A DNA stretch of 64,000 bases from Deltaproteobacteria bacterium (GTDB taxonomy: Bacteria > Myxococcota > Kuafuiibacteriia > Kuafuiibacteriales > Kuafuiibacteriaceae). The translations under genes were made by a program, and so were the position numbers. The notes beneath the pieces were generated by a model. The model was given only the letters and a program-made list of their open reading frames with translations, was not told the origin of the DNA and did no database searches. The stretch spans positions 620,001 through 684,000 of the forward strand of contig JADJBV010000002.1 of assembly GCA_016703535.1 (NCBI GenBank). Direction: 5' to 3'. Below, in pieces: positions 44,219-52,309 of this stretch (position 1 is its first letter; each line of letters starts with the position of its first letter).

Positions 44219-44683
44219 TCACCCCGCCAAGTTGCGGATCGCGGTCATGTAGATGTCGTGTTCAGACTTCGACACGCGCGCCGCGAGATCGAAGGCCTTG
44301 TTGTAAGTCCCGACCAGCTCCTGTGCCTTCAGGTGGAACATGGGGTCGTTGCCAGCCTCGGCCTTGGCGTCAAACAACTCGGCACGCAGCTGGGTGATCT
44401 TCTCAGAACTCGCTTCGGTCCGGCTCGAGCCGTCATGGCTGTTGAGCTGGGCGATCATGTCCTCGATCGTCCTGGTGCTCAGGCCCTGCGCTCGGAACTC
44501 CTTGAGTAGCTCCTTGAGTTCGCTTGCGTCCAGGTAGCCGTCGGAGGCCATGCGCTCGAGCGTGTTTTCGAGTTTCCCATAAGCCTGCTGGCGTTGATGG
44601 TTCTTGGTGCCTTCCGCCGCTAGATCGCCCATCAGGCCGTCCGCGGTGGCGGCTTGGGCGACTAGCTCGTCGATGAGTTTCAC
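44219..44683 (-). CDS. Small alpha-helical protein with EF-hand-like loop, export cluster
   Basis: A 154-residue acidic helical protein. GTG 44683 is chosen because AAGGAGAG lies 6 bases upstream. The mid-region SDGYLDASELKELLKEF matches the second half of an EF-hand loop (Asp, Gly, Leu, Asp, Glu in register), but the first two Ca2+ ligands are missing. No signal peptide or Cys. It follows the 174-residue paralogue gene in the same transcription unit (78-bp gap), so it is controlled by the sigma54 promoter at 45335-45350. By context it belongs to the same export-substrate-like family as the genes at 60.4-63.8 kb; no function can be assigned. Confidence 0.75.
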   Translation of the reverse strand: MKLIDELVAQAATADGLMGDLAAEGTKNHQRQQAYGKLENTLERMASDGYLDASELKELLKEFRAQGLSTRTIEDMIAQLNSHDGSSRTEASSEKITQLRAELFDAKAEAGNDPMFHLKAQELVGTYNKAFDLAARVSKSEHDIYMTAIRNLAG

Positions 44684-44761
44684 TTCGAACTCTCCTTCAG
44701 CAGTTGTTCGACGGGCCGCAGAGTCTCCCCTGCGGCCCATCTACAAGAATGCCAGCCGCTA

Positions 44762-45286
44762 TCAGCCGATCTTCGAGATGACGGCGTTCTGCGTGTCGCC
44801 CTCTTTCTTCTCGATCGAAGCCGCAAGCTGCTCGCTCTGGTTGTAGCGCGACATGAGCTCCTGGATGCCGAAGTTGTCGAGGCGCTCCTGCGACTCAATC
44901 TCCTTCAATTTGCCATCGAAGTTCTTTCGCATGTTTTCGACTTTGTTGGCGTTGTCCCGGGCGGTCTTGTCTTCGCTTCCCGCATCGAGCGAAGCGGTCC
45001 AAGTGCCAGCGCCGCCGCTGTAGTGGCCGAGTACACCGCTGTTGGTGTAGTCAACGCCGTCCTTGCTCATGCCCACTTCGCCGAGCATCGCGTTCAAGTC
45101 GGCGTACTCTTTCTCGGTGAGGACCTTGTCGCCGACTGCGCGTTCGAACGCCTGCTGGCGCGCACGCACGTTCTTCTGTTCGATCAGAAGGTCGCGGCCC
45201 TTGTTCGCCGCGTCCGCAGCGTCGTCCGACGCCGAAGCAGCCTGCATGTGAGAGAGGACTTTGAGTGATTCGATTCCGCTGGCCAT
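44762..45286 (-). CDS. Small alpha-helical protein, paralogue A (type III export-like)
   Basis: A 174-residue protein starting at ATG 45286, with AAAGGAG 7 bases before it. The N-terminus MASGIESLKVLSHMQAASAS and the C-terminal 60 residues are nearly identical to the protein at 60930-61424; only the middle (~70-105) differs. The C-terminus ELMSRYNQSEQLAASIEKK followed by DTQNAVISKIG, a helix with YN and a late Ile-Ile/Val pattern, is reminiscent of type III secretion needle/filament proteins. That resemblance is by eye only. No signal peptide, no Cys, no Trp apart from one in the variable part. A sigma54 promoter lies 49 bases upstream. Confidence 0.78.
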   Translation of the reverse strand: MASGIESLKVLSHMQAASASDDAADAANKGRDLLIEQKNVRARQQAFERAVGDKVLTEKEYADLNAMLGEVGMSKDGVDYTNSGVLGHYSGGAGTWTASLDAGSEDKTARDNANKVENMRKNFDGKLKEIESQERLDNFGIQELMSRYNQSEQLAASIEKKEGDTQNAVISKIG

Positions 45287-45334
45287 GATGTTCTCCTTTG
45301 CTGGCATTCACCAGCGTGTGTTGCTCAAGGCATA

Positions 45335-45350
45335 TGCAGACGGCGTGCCA
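45335..45350 (-). promoter_or_regulatory. Sigma54 promoter upstream of paralogue A
   Basis: Minus strand TGGCACGCCGTCTGCA: the GG of the -24 box and GC of the -12 box are correctly spaced. It differs from TGGCAC-N5-TTGCW at one position. The -12 element lies ~49 bases before the ATG at 45286, a normal leader length. Confidence 0.65.
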
Positions 45351-45542
45351 ACCTCCGAAACCCCGCTTGACGGCCGTCGCGCCCGGAAGGGGCGTTGGCC
45401 GCTGCTCGCAGGTCGGCCGCTCGTGCAGGGTCTGCGTTTGTTTAGGTCGGGAGGGATGACGAGCTTGCACTTCACCGCTCGAACGTAGGGAAGGACGGGA
45501 TCTGCTCTCTCCGGGAGGGTGGGACAAAGCCGGGAACGAGGC

Positions 45543-45714
45543 CCCCTGTGTCAGGGAAGTTGTCGCCTCTCCACCACCTGTCCGGGGGCTGAGGCAATGA
45601 ATGATCTACTCGAACAAGGTTGAAGGAGCCCCTGTGTCAGGGAAGTTGTCGCCTCTCCACCACCTGTCCGGGGGCTGAGGCAATGAATGATCTACTCGAG
45701 CAAGTTCAAGGAGC
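45543..45714. repeat. Two tandem 86-bp repeats, IS21-type terminal repeats
   Basis: Copies at 45543-45628 and 45629-45714 match almost throughout, diverging only near the end of each (GAACAAGGTTG versus GAGCAAGTTCA). Each starts CCCCTGTGTCAGGGAAGTTG. A third partial copy (46106-46149) lies at the other edge of the istB fragment. Multiple end repeats starting TGT are typical of IS21-family ends. Bases 45715-45772 hold nothing else I recognise. Confidence 0.6.
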
Positions 45715-45772
45715 GGGTCCTGGTGTTGGTGGCCAGCAGGAACCGCCCGAATTTGGCCACCAGATGGGCTAG

Positions 45773-46105
45773 CTAACGACGACGGCGGCCGGGCGGAGGC
45801 GTCCGAGAAGGGCTCTTTCGGTGCTTGGGGTCGCGGTAGGACTCGCCCTCGATGTCCACCACGTGGAGTGCCTGGGTGAAGCGGTCAATCATGGCTACCA
45901 GGGAGCCTGCCTCACCGAAGACGTTGCCCCACGCCTTGAAGGCCAGGTTCGTCGTCACGATCGTCGATGCGTTCTCGTGGCGCTCGGCGATCACGCTGTA
46001 GAGGGCGTCGGCGGCGCGGTGATCCTGTGGCAGGTAGCCGAGCTCGTCGATGATCAGGAAGTCGGGGCGGGCGTACCGCTTGAGCCACCGCGTCGCGGCG
46101 GGCAG
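45773..46105 (-). pseudogene. istB: IstB (IS21 helper ATPase), C-terminal fragment
   Basis: The minus-strand frame from 46105 reads LPAATRWLKRYARPDFLIIDELGYLP (Walker B region of the DnaA-like IstB AAA+ domain), then SVIAERHENASTIVTTNLAF and MIDRFTQALHVVDIEGESYR. These are the hallmarks of the second half of IstB, which assists the IstA transposase in target selection. The N-terminal half with Walker A is missing: the sequence joins a terminal repeat at 46106. It is therefore a non-functional remnant of ~110 of about 250 codons, left by deletion or recombination between repeats. Confidence 0.85.
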
Positions 46106-46149
46106 CCCCCTGTGTCAGGGAAGTTGTCGCCTCTCCACCACCTGTCCGG
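46106..46149. repeat. Third, partial copy of the IS21-type terminal repeat
   Basis: Repeats the first ~44 bases of the 86-bp units at 45543 and 45629 in the same orientation. It abuts the truncated istB on one side and, five bases on, the IS3-family element on the other. Confidence 0.6.
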
Positions 46150-46189
46150 CGGAACGTGTCAACGATTCTGGGACACAGTCGCTTCCGAT

Positions 46190-47248
46190 TTAGTGTTGCA
46201 CCTCCAGGCTCGAGATCGGCGGTCCCTCGTTGCAGATAGACTGCAAGTTAGTTTGCACTTCAGCCTCCCCGAGGTCCTCGGCCGGCGGGTTGATCCAAAC
46301 GGCCGGGGCAAGCTGCGCGGTCCTGGGCGCGCCGTGAACGAAGCGCTCAGGGTGTCGCTGATAGGCCGCGTCCATCACGAGTTGGCGCCGATCCAGCACC
46401 TGCTGAACTCGGCCAAGGTGAACGTCGGCCGGCGTCAGATACGCGATCCCCGAGTGCCGGTGGTTGTGATTGTACCAACCGAAAAAGTCGCTGAAGTGAG
46501 CTCGCGCTTCGGGCATTGGGCCGAAGCGATCCGGGAAGTCCGGCCGGTACTTCATCGTCTTGAACTGGCTCTCGGAGAACGGGTTGTCGTTGGAGACCTG
46601 AGGCCGCGAGTGGCTTTTGGTGATCACCAAGTCCGCCAACATTTGCGTCATCGTCTTGCTGGTCATTGGCGCGCCGCGGTCTGAATGGATCGTGAGTTGC
46701 CCGTCTTCAACGCCCTCCTTCTTGCACGTTTCGCGAATCAGCCGCTTGGCATGCGTGGCGTTTTCGTGGTCGGCGATCAGCCACCCCACAACGTAGCGAC
46801 TGAACAAATCGAGGATAACGTAGAGGTAGAAATAGCTCCATTTCTCCAGCCGCAGCAGCTTCGTGATGTCCCAGGTCCAAACCTGGTTCGGGCCGGTGGC
46901 CATCAGCTCGGGCTTCTTATAGTCCGGGTGCCGAAGTTGGTCGCGCCGCTCGCGGACCTCGCCGTTCTTCGCGAGGATCCGGTACATCGTCCGCGTCGAG
47001 CAAAGATAGACCTCTTCCTCGATCAGCGTGTTCACGATCTCCGCCGGCGCCACATCGGTGAACCGCCCCGAATTGGCGACATCGAGAACCTGCTGCTCCT
47101 CGACCGCTCCCAACGCGCGCGAGGGTTTCGGCCGAGGTTTCGCGCAGCCGATCACTTGTTGCCGGTAGTAGCTGGACCTCGGCACGGCGAGAGCCAAGCA
47201 GGCCGCTTCGATGCCCACGACCGGTGCCAGCTCTTCCACCGCGTTCAT
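46190..47248 (-). CDS. IS3-family transposase OrfB (DDE integrase)
   Basis: A 352-residue rve-type transposase. The DDE triad lies in VWTWDITKLLRLE (D), LTIHSDRGAPMTS (D) and NPFSESQFKTMKY (E), with the WYNHNHRHSGIAYLTP block near the end. An HTH-like region RTMYRILAKNG precedes the catalytic core. The gene appears intact. Its ATG overlaps the stop of orfA in ATGA (47245-47248), giving translational coupling. A variant of the GCAAG-N4-CTTGC palindrome lies in its last codons. Confidence 0.93.
   Translation of the reverse strand: MNAVEELAPVVGIEAACLALAVPRSSYYRQQVIGCAKPRPKPSRALGAVEEQQVLDVANSGRFTDVAPAEIVNTLIEEEVYLCSTRTMYRILAKNGEVRERRDQLRHPDYKKPELMATGPNQVWTWDITKLLRLEKWSYFYLYVILDLFSRYVVGWLIADHENATHAKRLIRETCKKEGVEDGQLTIHSDRGAPMTSKTMTQMLADLVITKSHSRPQVSNDNPFSESQFKTMKYRPDFPDRFGPMPEARAHFSDFFGWYNHNHRHSGIAYLTPADVHLGRVQQVLDRRQLVMDAAYQRHPERFVHGAPRTAQLAPAVWINPPAEDLGEAEVQTNLQSICNEGPPISSLEVQH
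46242..46257. repeat. GCAAG-N4-CTTGC palindrome, imperfect copy
   Basis: TGCAAGTTAGTTTGCA, one base from the exact motif, near the 3' end of the IS3 orfB gene. On the coding strand it reads GTG CAA ACT AAC TTG CAG, again the same codon phase. Confidence 0.5.
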
Positions 47249-47679
47249 TCGTCTCCTCCGTTCCGATCGTCCTTCGGCAACTTGATCCCCAGCAGCTTCG
47301 CCAGTTTTTTTTGGACCGAGATGATCAGCTCGGCGTTTTCGAGCCGCTGCTCCAGACGAGCGTTCTCTCGCTTCAGCCGCTCCACCTCCAGCGCCACCGC
47401 GTCCCGGCGTTTGGTGGGCTTTCGGCCGCGCTTCTTGGGCTCAAGCCCGGCGAGGCCACCTTCGTCTCGCTGCCGGCGCCAGGTCAGCAGGTTGGACGAA
47501 TAGAGCCCCTCGCGGCGAAGCAGCTCGCCGAGGTCGCCCGTTCCAAGCTCGCATTCGTCAGCGGCTCGTACGATCTTCAGCTTGTACTCGGCGGTGAACC
47601 GCCGCCGAACCGGCTTGTCGGACACCTCTGGATCCGGCACGCCGCGCCCGCTCTTTTCAACCGTAACCACCACGCCCAC
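47245..47679 (-). CDS. IS3-family OrfA (helix-turn-helix, leucine zipper)
   Basis: A 144-residue transposase subunit. The HTH_Tnp_1 domain is RRRFTAEYKLKIVRAADECELGTGDLGELLRREGLYSSNLLTWRRQRDEGGL, which binds the terminal repeats. A heptad coiled coil follows (EVERLKRENARLEQRLENAELI). GTG start at 47679. A run of eight A (47305-47312 on this strand) in the KKL codons near the 3' end resembles the slippery site used for frameshifting in many IS3 elements, although here orfB also has its own overlapping start. Confidence 0.9.
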   Translation of the reverse strand: MGVVVTVEKSGRGVPDPEVSDKPVRRRFTAEYKLKIVRAADECELGTGDLGELLRREGLYSSNLLTWRRQRDEGGLAGLEPKKRGRKPTKRRDAVALEVERLKRENARLEQRLENAELIISVQKKLAKLLGIKLPKDDRNGGDE

Positions 47680-47997
47680 CCGATTTTCTCCGCCCCGGGA
47701 GATTCACAGCCGTCCACAGCGTTTCACAGGTAACCGGGCTCCCCCCTGCACCCCCCTCGGGTGCCTCATCCTCCACGGAGGGACTCCGGACCTCTGGACT
47801 CGCTCGATCGCCGTGCCCGTCACGACGACGACTGCTACTCTAATTTCACCCGATCACTTTGTCCCAGTCACGTTGGCACACAGGGGACCAGCGACCGCCT
47901 TGACGGGGTCGCGAAGCCACAAAACGCGGCTCGAAGAGATCAGGCGATGGACTGGGTAAGCATGAATGGACTTGGGCGTGGCGTCGCAACGCCCTCG

Positions 47998-50900
47998 TTA
48001 ACTCGCTTCGCGCCGATACACGAACGCGTAGACGGTCGGGAGAACGAACAAGGTCAAGAAAGTAGCGCTCAACAGGCCTCCGATGACGACTGTTGCGAGG
48101 GGACGCTGCACTTCTGCGCCGGCGCTGCCCGAAAGCGCCATTGGCAAGAAGCCTAACGCAGCGACCGTCGCGGTCATCGCAACCGCCCGCAACCTCGACT
48201 CCGCTCCTTCCTTAGCTGCGTCCTCCGGGCTTCGACCCTCGGCTCGAAGCTTCTTGACCGTCGTCAAGAGCACCACCCCGTTGAGCACTGCGATTCCGAA
48301 CAAGGCGATGAAGCCGATCGCGGCGCTGATTGAAAACGGCATGCCGCGAATCGCCAAAAGGAAAACGCCGCCGACGGCAGCGAAGGGAACGTTCAAATAG
48401 ATGAGGAGCGCCGGCTTCACTTCACCGAACGCGAGATAGAGGATCAGGAAAATCAGCGCGAGTGCCATTGGCAGCGCGATCGCGAGGCGCTCGGTCGCTG
48501 CGCTGAGGTTTTCGAACTGGCCACCCCAGCGCACGACATAACCAGGCGGCATCCGCTGCGCCTGCACGCGCTCTTGGGCCTCTCGGACGAAAGAGGCGAG
48601 GTCGCGTCCGCGCACGTTGACCTCAACGTTGGTTCGCCGCCGCACGCTTTCGCGGCTAATGCTCGCGGGAGAGTCGACGACCTGGATACTCGCGATCTGA
48701 CCCAAGGGGACCAGCGGGCCCTTGGCCCCGCTCACCGGCAAGGTTCGCACTTGGTCGATGTCATCCCTGAGCGCCGCAGGGACCCGCACCTGAAGGCGAA
48801 AGCGCCGCTCACCTTCGTAGACCTCGCCGACACTTCGGCCGCCGAGCACTTCGATCGCGTCGAGCGCGTCACGGACCGAGACGCCGTAGCGAGAGGCGGC
48901 TGCCCGATCCACGGTCACTTCGAGGGTCGGCAGACCGGCGAGCTGTTCGCCCCGCACGTCGGTCGCGCCCGGAACGTTGCGGATGATGCCTTGGATCTGG
49001 AGACTGAGCCGCTCGAGCGTGGAGAGATCGTCGCCGTAGATCGTTATCGCGACGTCGGATCGCGTCCCGCTGATCAGCTCCGCCATTCTGAGCTCGATCG
49101 GTTGCGAGAACGAAAATCCAAGCCCGGGAAGCATTTGCTTCAGTCGCTCCGAGATCCGCTCGACGAGGGCTTCGCGGGAGTGAGCGGTGGTCCACTCGTC
49201 CTCGGGCTTCAGAATGATGATCGAGTCCGAGAGCTCGACGCCCATCGGATCGGTGGCGATCTCGGCGCGCCCGGTTTTCGAGATCACCGTGACCACTTCC
49301 GGAAACTCCTTCATGACTTTCTCGAAACGAGTCGCCCCTTTGACGCTCTCCTCGAGAGAGACGCTGGGAAGCCGCAGCACCTGGATGGCCAGAGCGCCCT
49401 CGTCGAGTCGAGGCACGAACTCGGCGCCCATCTGGGATGCGATGAGGATCGCGGCCAGCAGCGTGACCAGGGATACGGCGATGACGCGGCCGGGGACGCG
49501 CATCAAGGGCCTGAGCAGACGAGGATAGATGCGATGGAGATGGCGCACCAAAATGGGCTCCTTCTCCTCGGTGTGCTGTCGAAGGAAGGTCGCGACCATG
49601 ACCGGCACGAAGGTAAGCGAGGCGACGAAAGCGCCCAAAAGCGCGAACAGAACCGTGATCGCCATGGGCGTGAACATTTTGCCCTCGACCCCAGCCAGGG
49701 TGAGGATCGGAACGTAAACGATGACGATGATCGCTTCGCCGAACAGCGCGGCCTTGCGCACGTCCAAGGTCGAATTGAGGACGACATCAGCCGCTTCGGC
49801 GTAGGTCATCGGGCGCTCGCGACCTCGGGCTGCCGCAGCGAGATGAACCACCGCATTCTCGACGACGATGATCGATCCGTCCACGACGATCCCGAAGTCG
49901 ATCGCGCCGAGGCTCATCAGATTGCCGCTCAAGCCAAGCAGGTTCATGCCGGTGAAAGCGACCAGCATCGCGAACGGGATGGCCGCCGCGACAATCAGGC
50001 CTCCGCGCACGCTGCCGAGCAGCAGGAACAACACCGCGATGACGAAGAGCGCGCCTTCGGCGAGGTTCTTGGCGACCGTGCGAATCGTTCGGTTCACGAG
50101 CACCGCTCGATCGTAAAAGACGTCGATCGTCACGCCCTCCGGCAGCGAAGGGCTGATCTGGCTCAGCTTGGTCTTGACGTTCTCGACCACCTCGCGACCG
50201 TTGGCGCCGACCAACATCATCACGATGCCGGTGACGACCTCGCCACGGCCGTCGCGGGTGACGGCACCTTGGCGAATCATCGGAGCGAGATGGACTCGGG
50301 CGACGTCTCTGACCCGCACCGGAAAGCCGTCGTCCCGGGTCTCGATCAAGACCTCGCCGATCTCTTCGAGGCTCTGGATTCGACCCTCACCCCTCACCAA
50401 GAGCTGCTCACCCGAGCGCACCAAGTAGCCGCCACCGGCGGTGGCGTTGTTGGCTTCGAGGGCCTCGAAGAGGTCGTTCAAGGAGATGTCCAAGGCGCGC
50501 AGTCGATCAGGGATGACCTCGACCTCGTAGGTCTTGAGCGCTCCACCGAAGGCGTTGACCTCGACGACTCCCGGAACCGACCGGAGCTCAAAAGCGATGA
50601 ACCAATCGAGGAGCGACCGAAGCTCCATCGAAGAATGACACGCCTCGCTGTCTTCTTTGCCTTCCTCACACGGCCGGCTGCTTCTGACCTCGAACTGAAA
50701 GATCTCGCCGAGGCCCGAGCTGAGCGGGCCCAACTCGGGCGACACGCCAGGCGGCAATCGCTCTTGGGCTTGGGTCAAGCGCTCCGAGATGAGCTGCCGA
50801 GCTCGCAGCAGGTCGGTCCCTTCCTCGAAGACCACGGTTACGGCCGACAGACCGAACCTCGAGATGCTGCGGACCTCGGTCACGCCCGGGAGGCCGCTCA

Positions 50901-51114
50901 TCGACGACTCGACCGGGAAGGTGATGGTGCGCTCGACGTCGACGGGCCCGAGCGATGGCGCGTTGGTCAGAACTTGAATCTGGACGTTGGTGATGTCGGG
51001 GACCGCGTCGATCGGTAAGTCAATCGCGCTGCGAACGCCGACAACGGCGACGATCGCAACCATGGCGAACACCAACAGACGCCACTTGAGGCAAAGCTCG
51101 AGGAGTTTTTTCAC
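47998..51114 (-). CDS. cusA: Heavy-metal efflux RND permease (CusA/CzcA family)
   Basis: A 1038-residue HME-RND pump that exports metal ions from periplasm and cytoplasm to the outside. GTG 51114 gives the family N-terminus VKKLLELCLKWRLLVFAMV and has GAGGG in the 10-bp gap after the adaptor stop. The proton/metal relay helix 4 is SLGAIDFGIVVDGSIIVVENAV with the acidic residues intact. Other HME landmarks are DLPIDAVPDITNVQIQV, RAEIATDPMGVELSDSIIIL and EFVPRLDEGALAIQ. Whether it moves Cu/Ag (CusA) or Co/Zn/Cd (CzcA) is not certain from sequence by eye. It ends the regulator-channel-adaptor-pump operon. Confidence 0.93.
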   Translation of the reverse strand: MKKLLELCLKWRLLVFAMVAIVAVVGVRSAIDLPIDAVPDITNVQIQVLTNAPSLGPVDVERTITFPVESSMSGLPGVTEVRSISRFGLSAVTVVFEEGTDLLRARQLISERLTQAQERLPPGVSPELGPLSSGLGEIFQFEVRSSRPCEEGKEDSEACHSSMELRSLLDWFIAFELRSVPGVVEVNAFGGALKTYEVEVIPDRLRALDISLNDLFEALEANNATAGGGYLVRSGEQLLVRGEGRIQSLEEIGEVLIETRDDGFPVRVRDVARVHLAPMIRQGAVTRDGRGEVVTGIVMMLVGANGREVVENVKTKLSQISPSLPEGVTIDVFYDRAVLVNRTIRTVAKNLAEGALFVIAVLFLLLGSVRGGLIVAAAIPFAMLVAFTGMNLLGLSGNLMSLGAIDFGIVVDGSIIVVENAVVHLAAAARGRERPMTYAEAADVVLNSTLDVRKAALFGEAIIVIVYVPILTLAGVEGKMFTPMAITVLFALLGAFVASLTFVPVMVATFLRQHTEEKEPILVRHLHRIYPRLLRPLMRVPGRVIAVSLVTLLAAILIASQMGAEFVPRLDEGALAIQVLRLPSVSLEESVKGATRFEKVMKEFPEVVTVISKTGRAEIATDPMGVELSDSIIILKPEDEWTTAHSREALVERISERLKQMLPGLGFSFSQPIELRMAELISGTRSDVAITIYGDDLSTLERLSLQIQGIIRNVPGATDVRGEQLAGLPTLEVTVDRAAASRYGVSVRDALDAIEVLGGRSVGEVYEGERRFRLQVRVPAALRDDIDQVRTLPVSGAKGPLVPLGQIASIQVVDSPASISRESVRRRTNVEVNVRGRDLASFVREAQERVQAQRMPPGYVVRWGGQFENLSAATERLAIALPMALALIFLILYLAFGEVKPALLIYLNVPFAAVGGVFLLAIRGMPFSISAAIGFIALFGIAVLNGVVLLTTVKKLRAEGRSPEDAAKEGAESRLRAVAMTATVAALGFLPMALSGSAGAEVQRPLATVVIGGLLSATFLTLFVLPTVYAFVYRREAS

Positions 51115-51124
51115 GGTGGAGCCC

Positions 51125-52309
51125 TCAGTGGCTGTGGCCTTCGGAGAGCTCGCCGCTGAGCAGCGCGCTCTTGAGCGTGAACGCTCCACTCATGGCCAAG
51201 GTCGAGCCTTCGGAGAGACCAGACCGAACTTCGAAGAAGCCACCTGAACGTCGCCCCAGCGCGATCGGCTGAGGCCGAAACGTGTCTGCTTCGTCGGCGG
51301 GAACGAAGACGACCTGCTGGCCGCCTACTGTCGCAACGGCGTCGGCTGGAACGACAACGACCCGCTCGTCAGCGGCGCCCCCGAGGAGCTCGATCGTTCC
51401 GAAGAGACCGCTCTTCAAGCGAGCGTCAGGGAGCGTCAGCGAGACCCGAATCGGCAGCGCCCGGGTACGCTCGTCGAGAGCCGGTGCGACGTAGGCAATC
51501 GTGCCGGCCATCGAGAGCTCCGGATAGGCGTGGAGGCGAACGATGGCCGCGGTCCCAGGTTGGATTCGACCGATCTCCAGCTCGGGAACGCTCCCTCGCA
51601 CCCAGACCTTGCTCGGATCCGTGACGATGAAGGTGGGTTGATCGGGCGTCGCCGTTTCACCGAGTGTCGCGTGAAGGTCGACGACCACGCCGTCGATCGG
51701 CGAGGTCAACATCAAGTCGCCAGCGCTTCCCGAGCCGAAGACGGAGAGCTGACGCTTCAGGCCTTCGACCTCGGCGCGTAGATCGGCGGCTTGTGCCTCG
51801 GCTTCCACCAGCGAGCGCTGGGCTCCAATGCCTTCCGTCGAGAGCTGCTTTTGGCGGACGAGCGTCGACTCGGCGGCGGCCAAGCGGGCTTGGGACTGCT
51901 CGAGGCGCGCCCTAGCGGTCGAGACATCGCTCGAGGCGATGACCCCGAGGAGCTGACTTTTTCGCACCCGATCCCCGAGGGTGACGGTCACCTTGGTGAT
52001 TCGGCCCGAGGCCAGGGGCGTCACGTGCGCAGTGCTGCTTGGCTCGAATTGAACCTCGGCGGGAATGGCTGCGCCACCGACCAACGCGCGCCGCTCGGCC
52101 TTGCCCACCCGGATGCCGGCAAGCTCGGCAGCTTCCGGCGAGACGCTCACTTCGTTAGCGTGCGTACCTTCTTCCTCATGATGCTCGCCCTTTTCACCGT
52201 GCTCGTCGTGCTCATCGTGCTCGTCATGGCCGCCGCTGGGCTCAGCACCTTTGCTGCACGCAAGGAGCATCGCCGTAAGGAGGATGAAGCGGTTCGTCGA
52301 AGGGCTCAT
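51125..52309 (-). CDS. cusB: Metal efflux RND adaptor lipoprotein (CusB/CzcB-like), His-rich N-terminus
   Basis: A 394-residue membrane fusion protein. ATG 52309 gives the lipoprotein signal FILLTAMLLAC. Directly after the Cys comes a His/Glu/Asp-rich segment with HDEHDEHDEHGEKGEHHEEE, a likely periplasmic metal-binding tract. The barrel-sandwich halves (AHVTPLASGRITKVTVTLGDRVRKSQLL and LMLTSPIDGVVVDLHATLGETA) flank an alpha-helical hairpin, followed by the beta-barrel (KVWVRGSVPELEIGRIQPG) and C-terminal domains. Its start overlaps the stop of the upstream outer-membrane gene by 4 bases. Confidence 0.92.
   Translation of the reverse strand: MSPSTNRFILLTAMLLACSKGAEPSGGHDEHDEHDEHGEKGEHHEEEGTHANEVSVSPEAAELAGIRVGKAERRALVGGAAIPAEVQFEPSSTAHVTPLASGRITKVTVTLGDRVRKSQLLGVIASSDVSTARARLEQSQARLAAAESTLVRQKQLSTEGIGAQRSLVEAEAQAADLRAEVEGLKRQLSVFGSGSAGDLMLTSPIDGVVVDLHATLGETATPDQPTFIVTDPSKVWVRGSVPELEIGRIQPGTAAIVRLHAYPELSMAGTIAYVAPALDERTRALPIRVSLTLPDARLKSGLFGTIELLGGAADERVVVVPADAVATVGGQQVVFVPADEADTFRPQPIALGRRSGGFFEVRSGLSEGSTLAMSGAFTLKSALLSGELSEGHSH

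Larger units (their letters stand above)
46155..47880 (-). mobile_element. IS3-family insertion sequence
   Basis: The ends form an imperfect inverted repeat: 46155-46180 (GTGTCAACG...CTGGGACACAGT) matches the reverse complement of 47855-47880 (TGTGCCAACG...CTGGGACAAAGT) at about 19 of 26 positions. The 1.73-kb element carries orfA and orfB on the minus strand. About 200 bp lies between the right end and orfA, longer than usual. No target-site duplication is obvious. Bases 47881-47997 between it and the cusA-type gene contain no gene. Confidence 0.8.

Noticed and set aside
45543..45714. CRISPR-like array
   Set aside because: Two tandem 86-bp units without spacers, linked to istB remnants, are IS21 end repeats.
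47305..47312. Programmed -1 frameshift as the only route to OrfB of the IS3 element
   Set aside because: The A8 run is a possible slippery site, but orfB has its own ATG in an ATGA overlap, so coupling explains expression without frameshifting.
48574..51018. 814-codon open frame antisense to the CusA-type gene
   Set aside because: Asp/Arg/His-rich low-complexity translation with no domain; the opposite strand carries all RND motifs.
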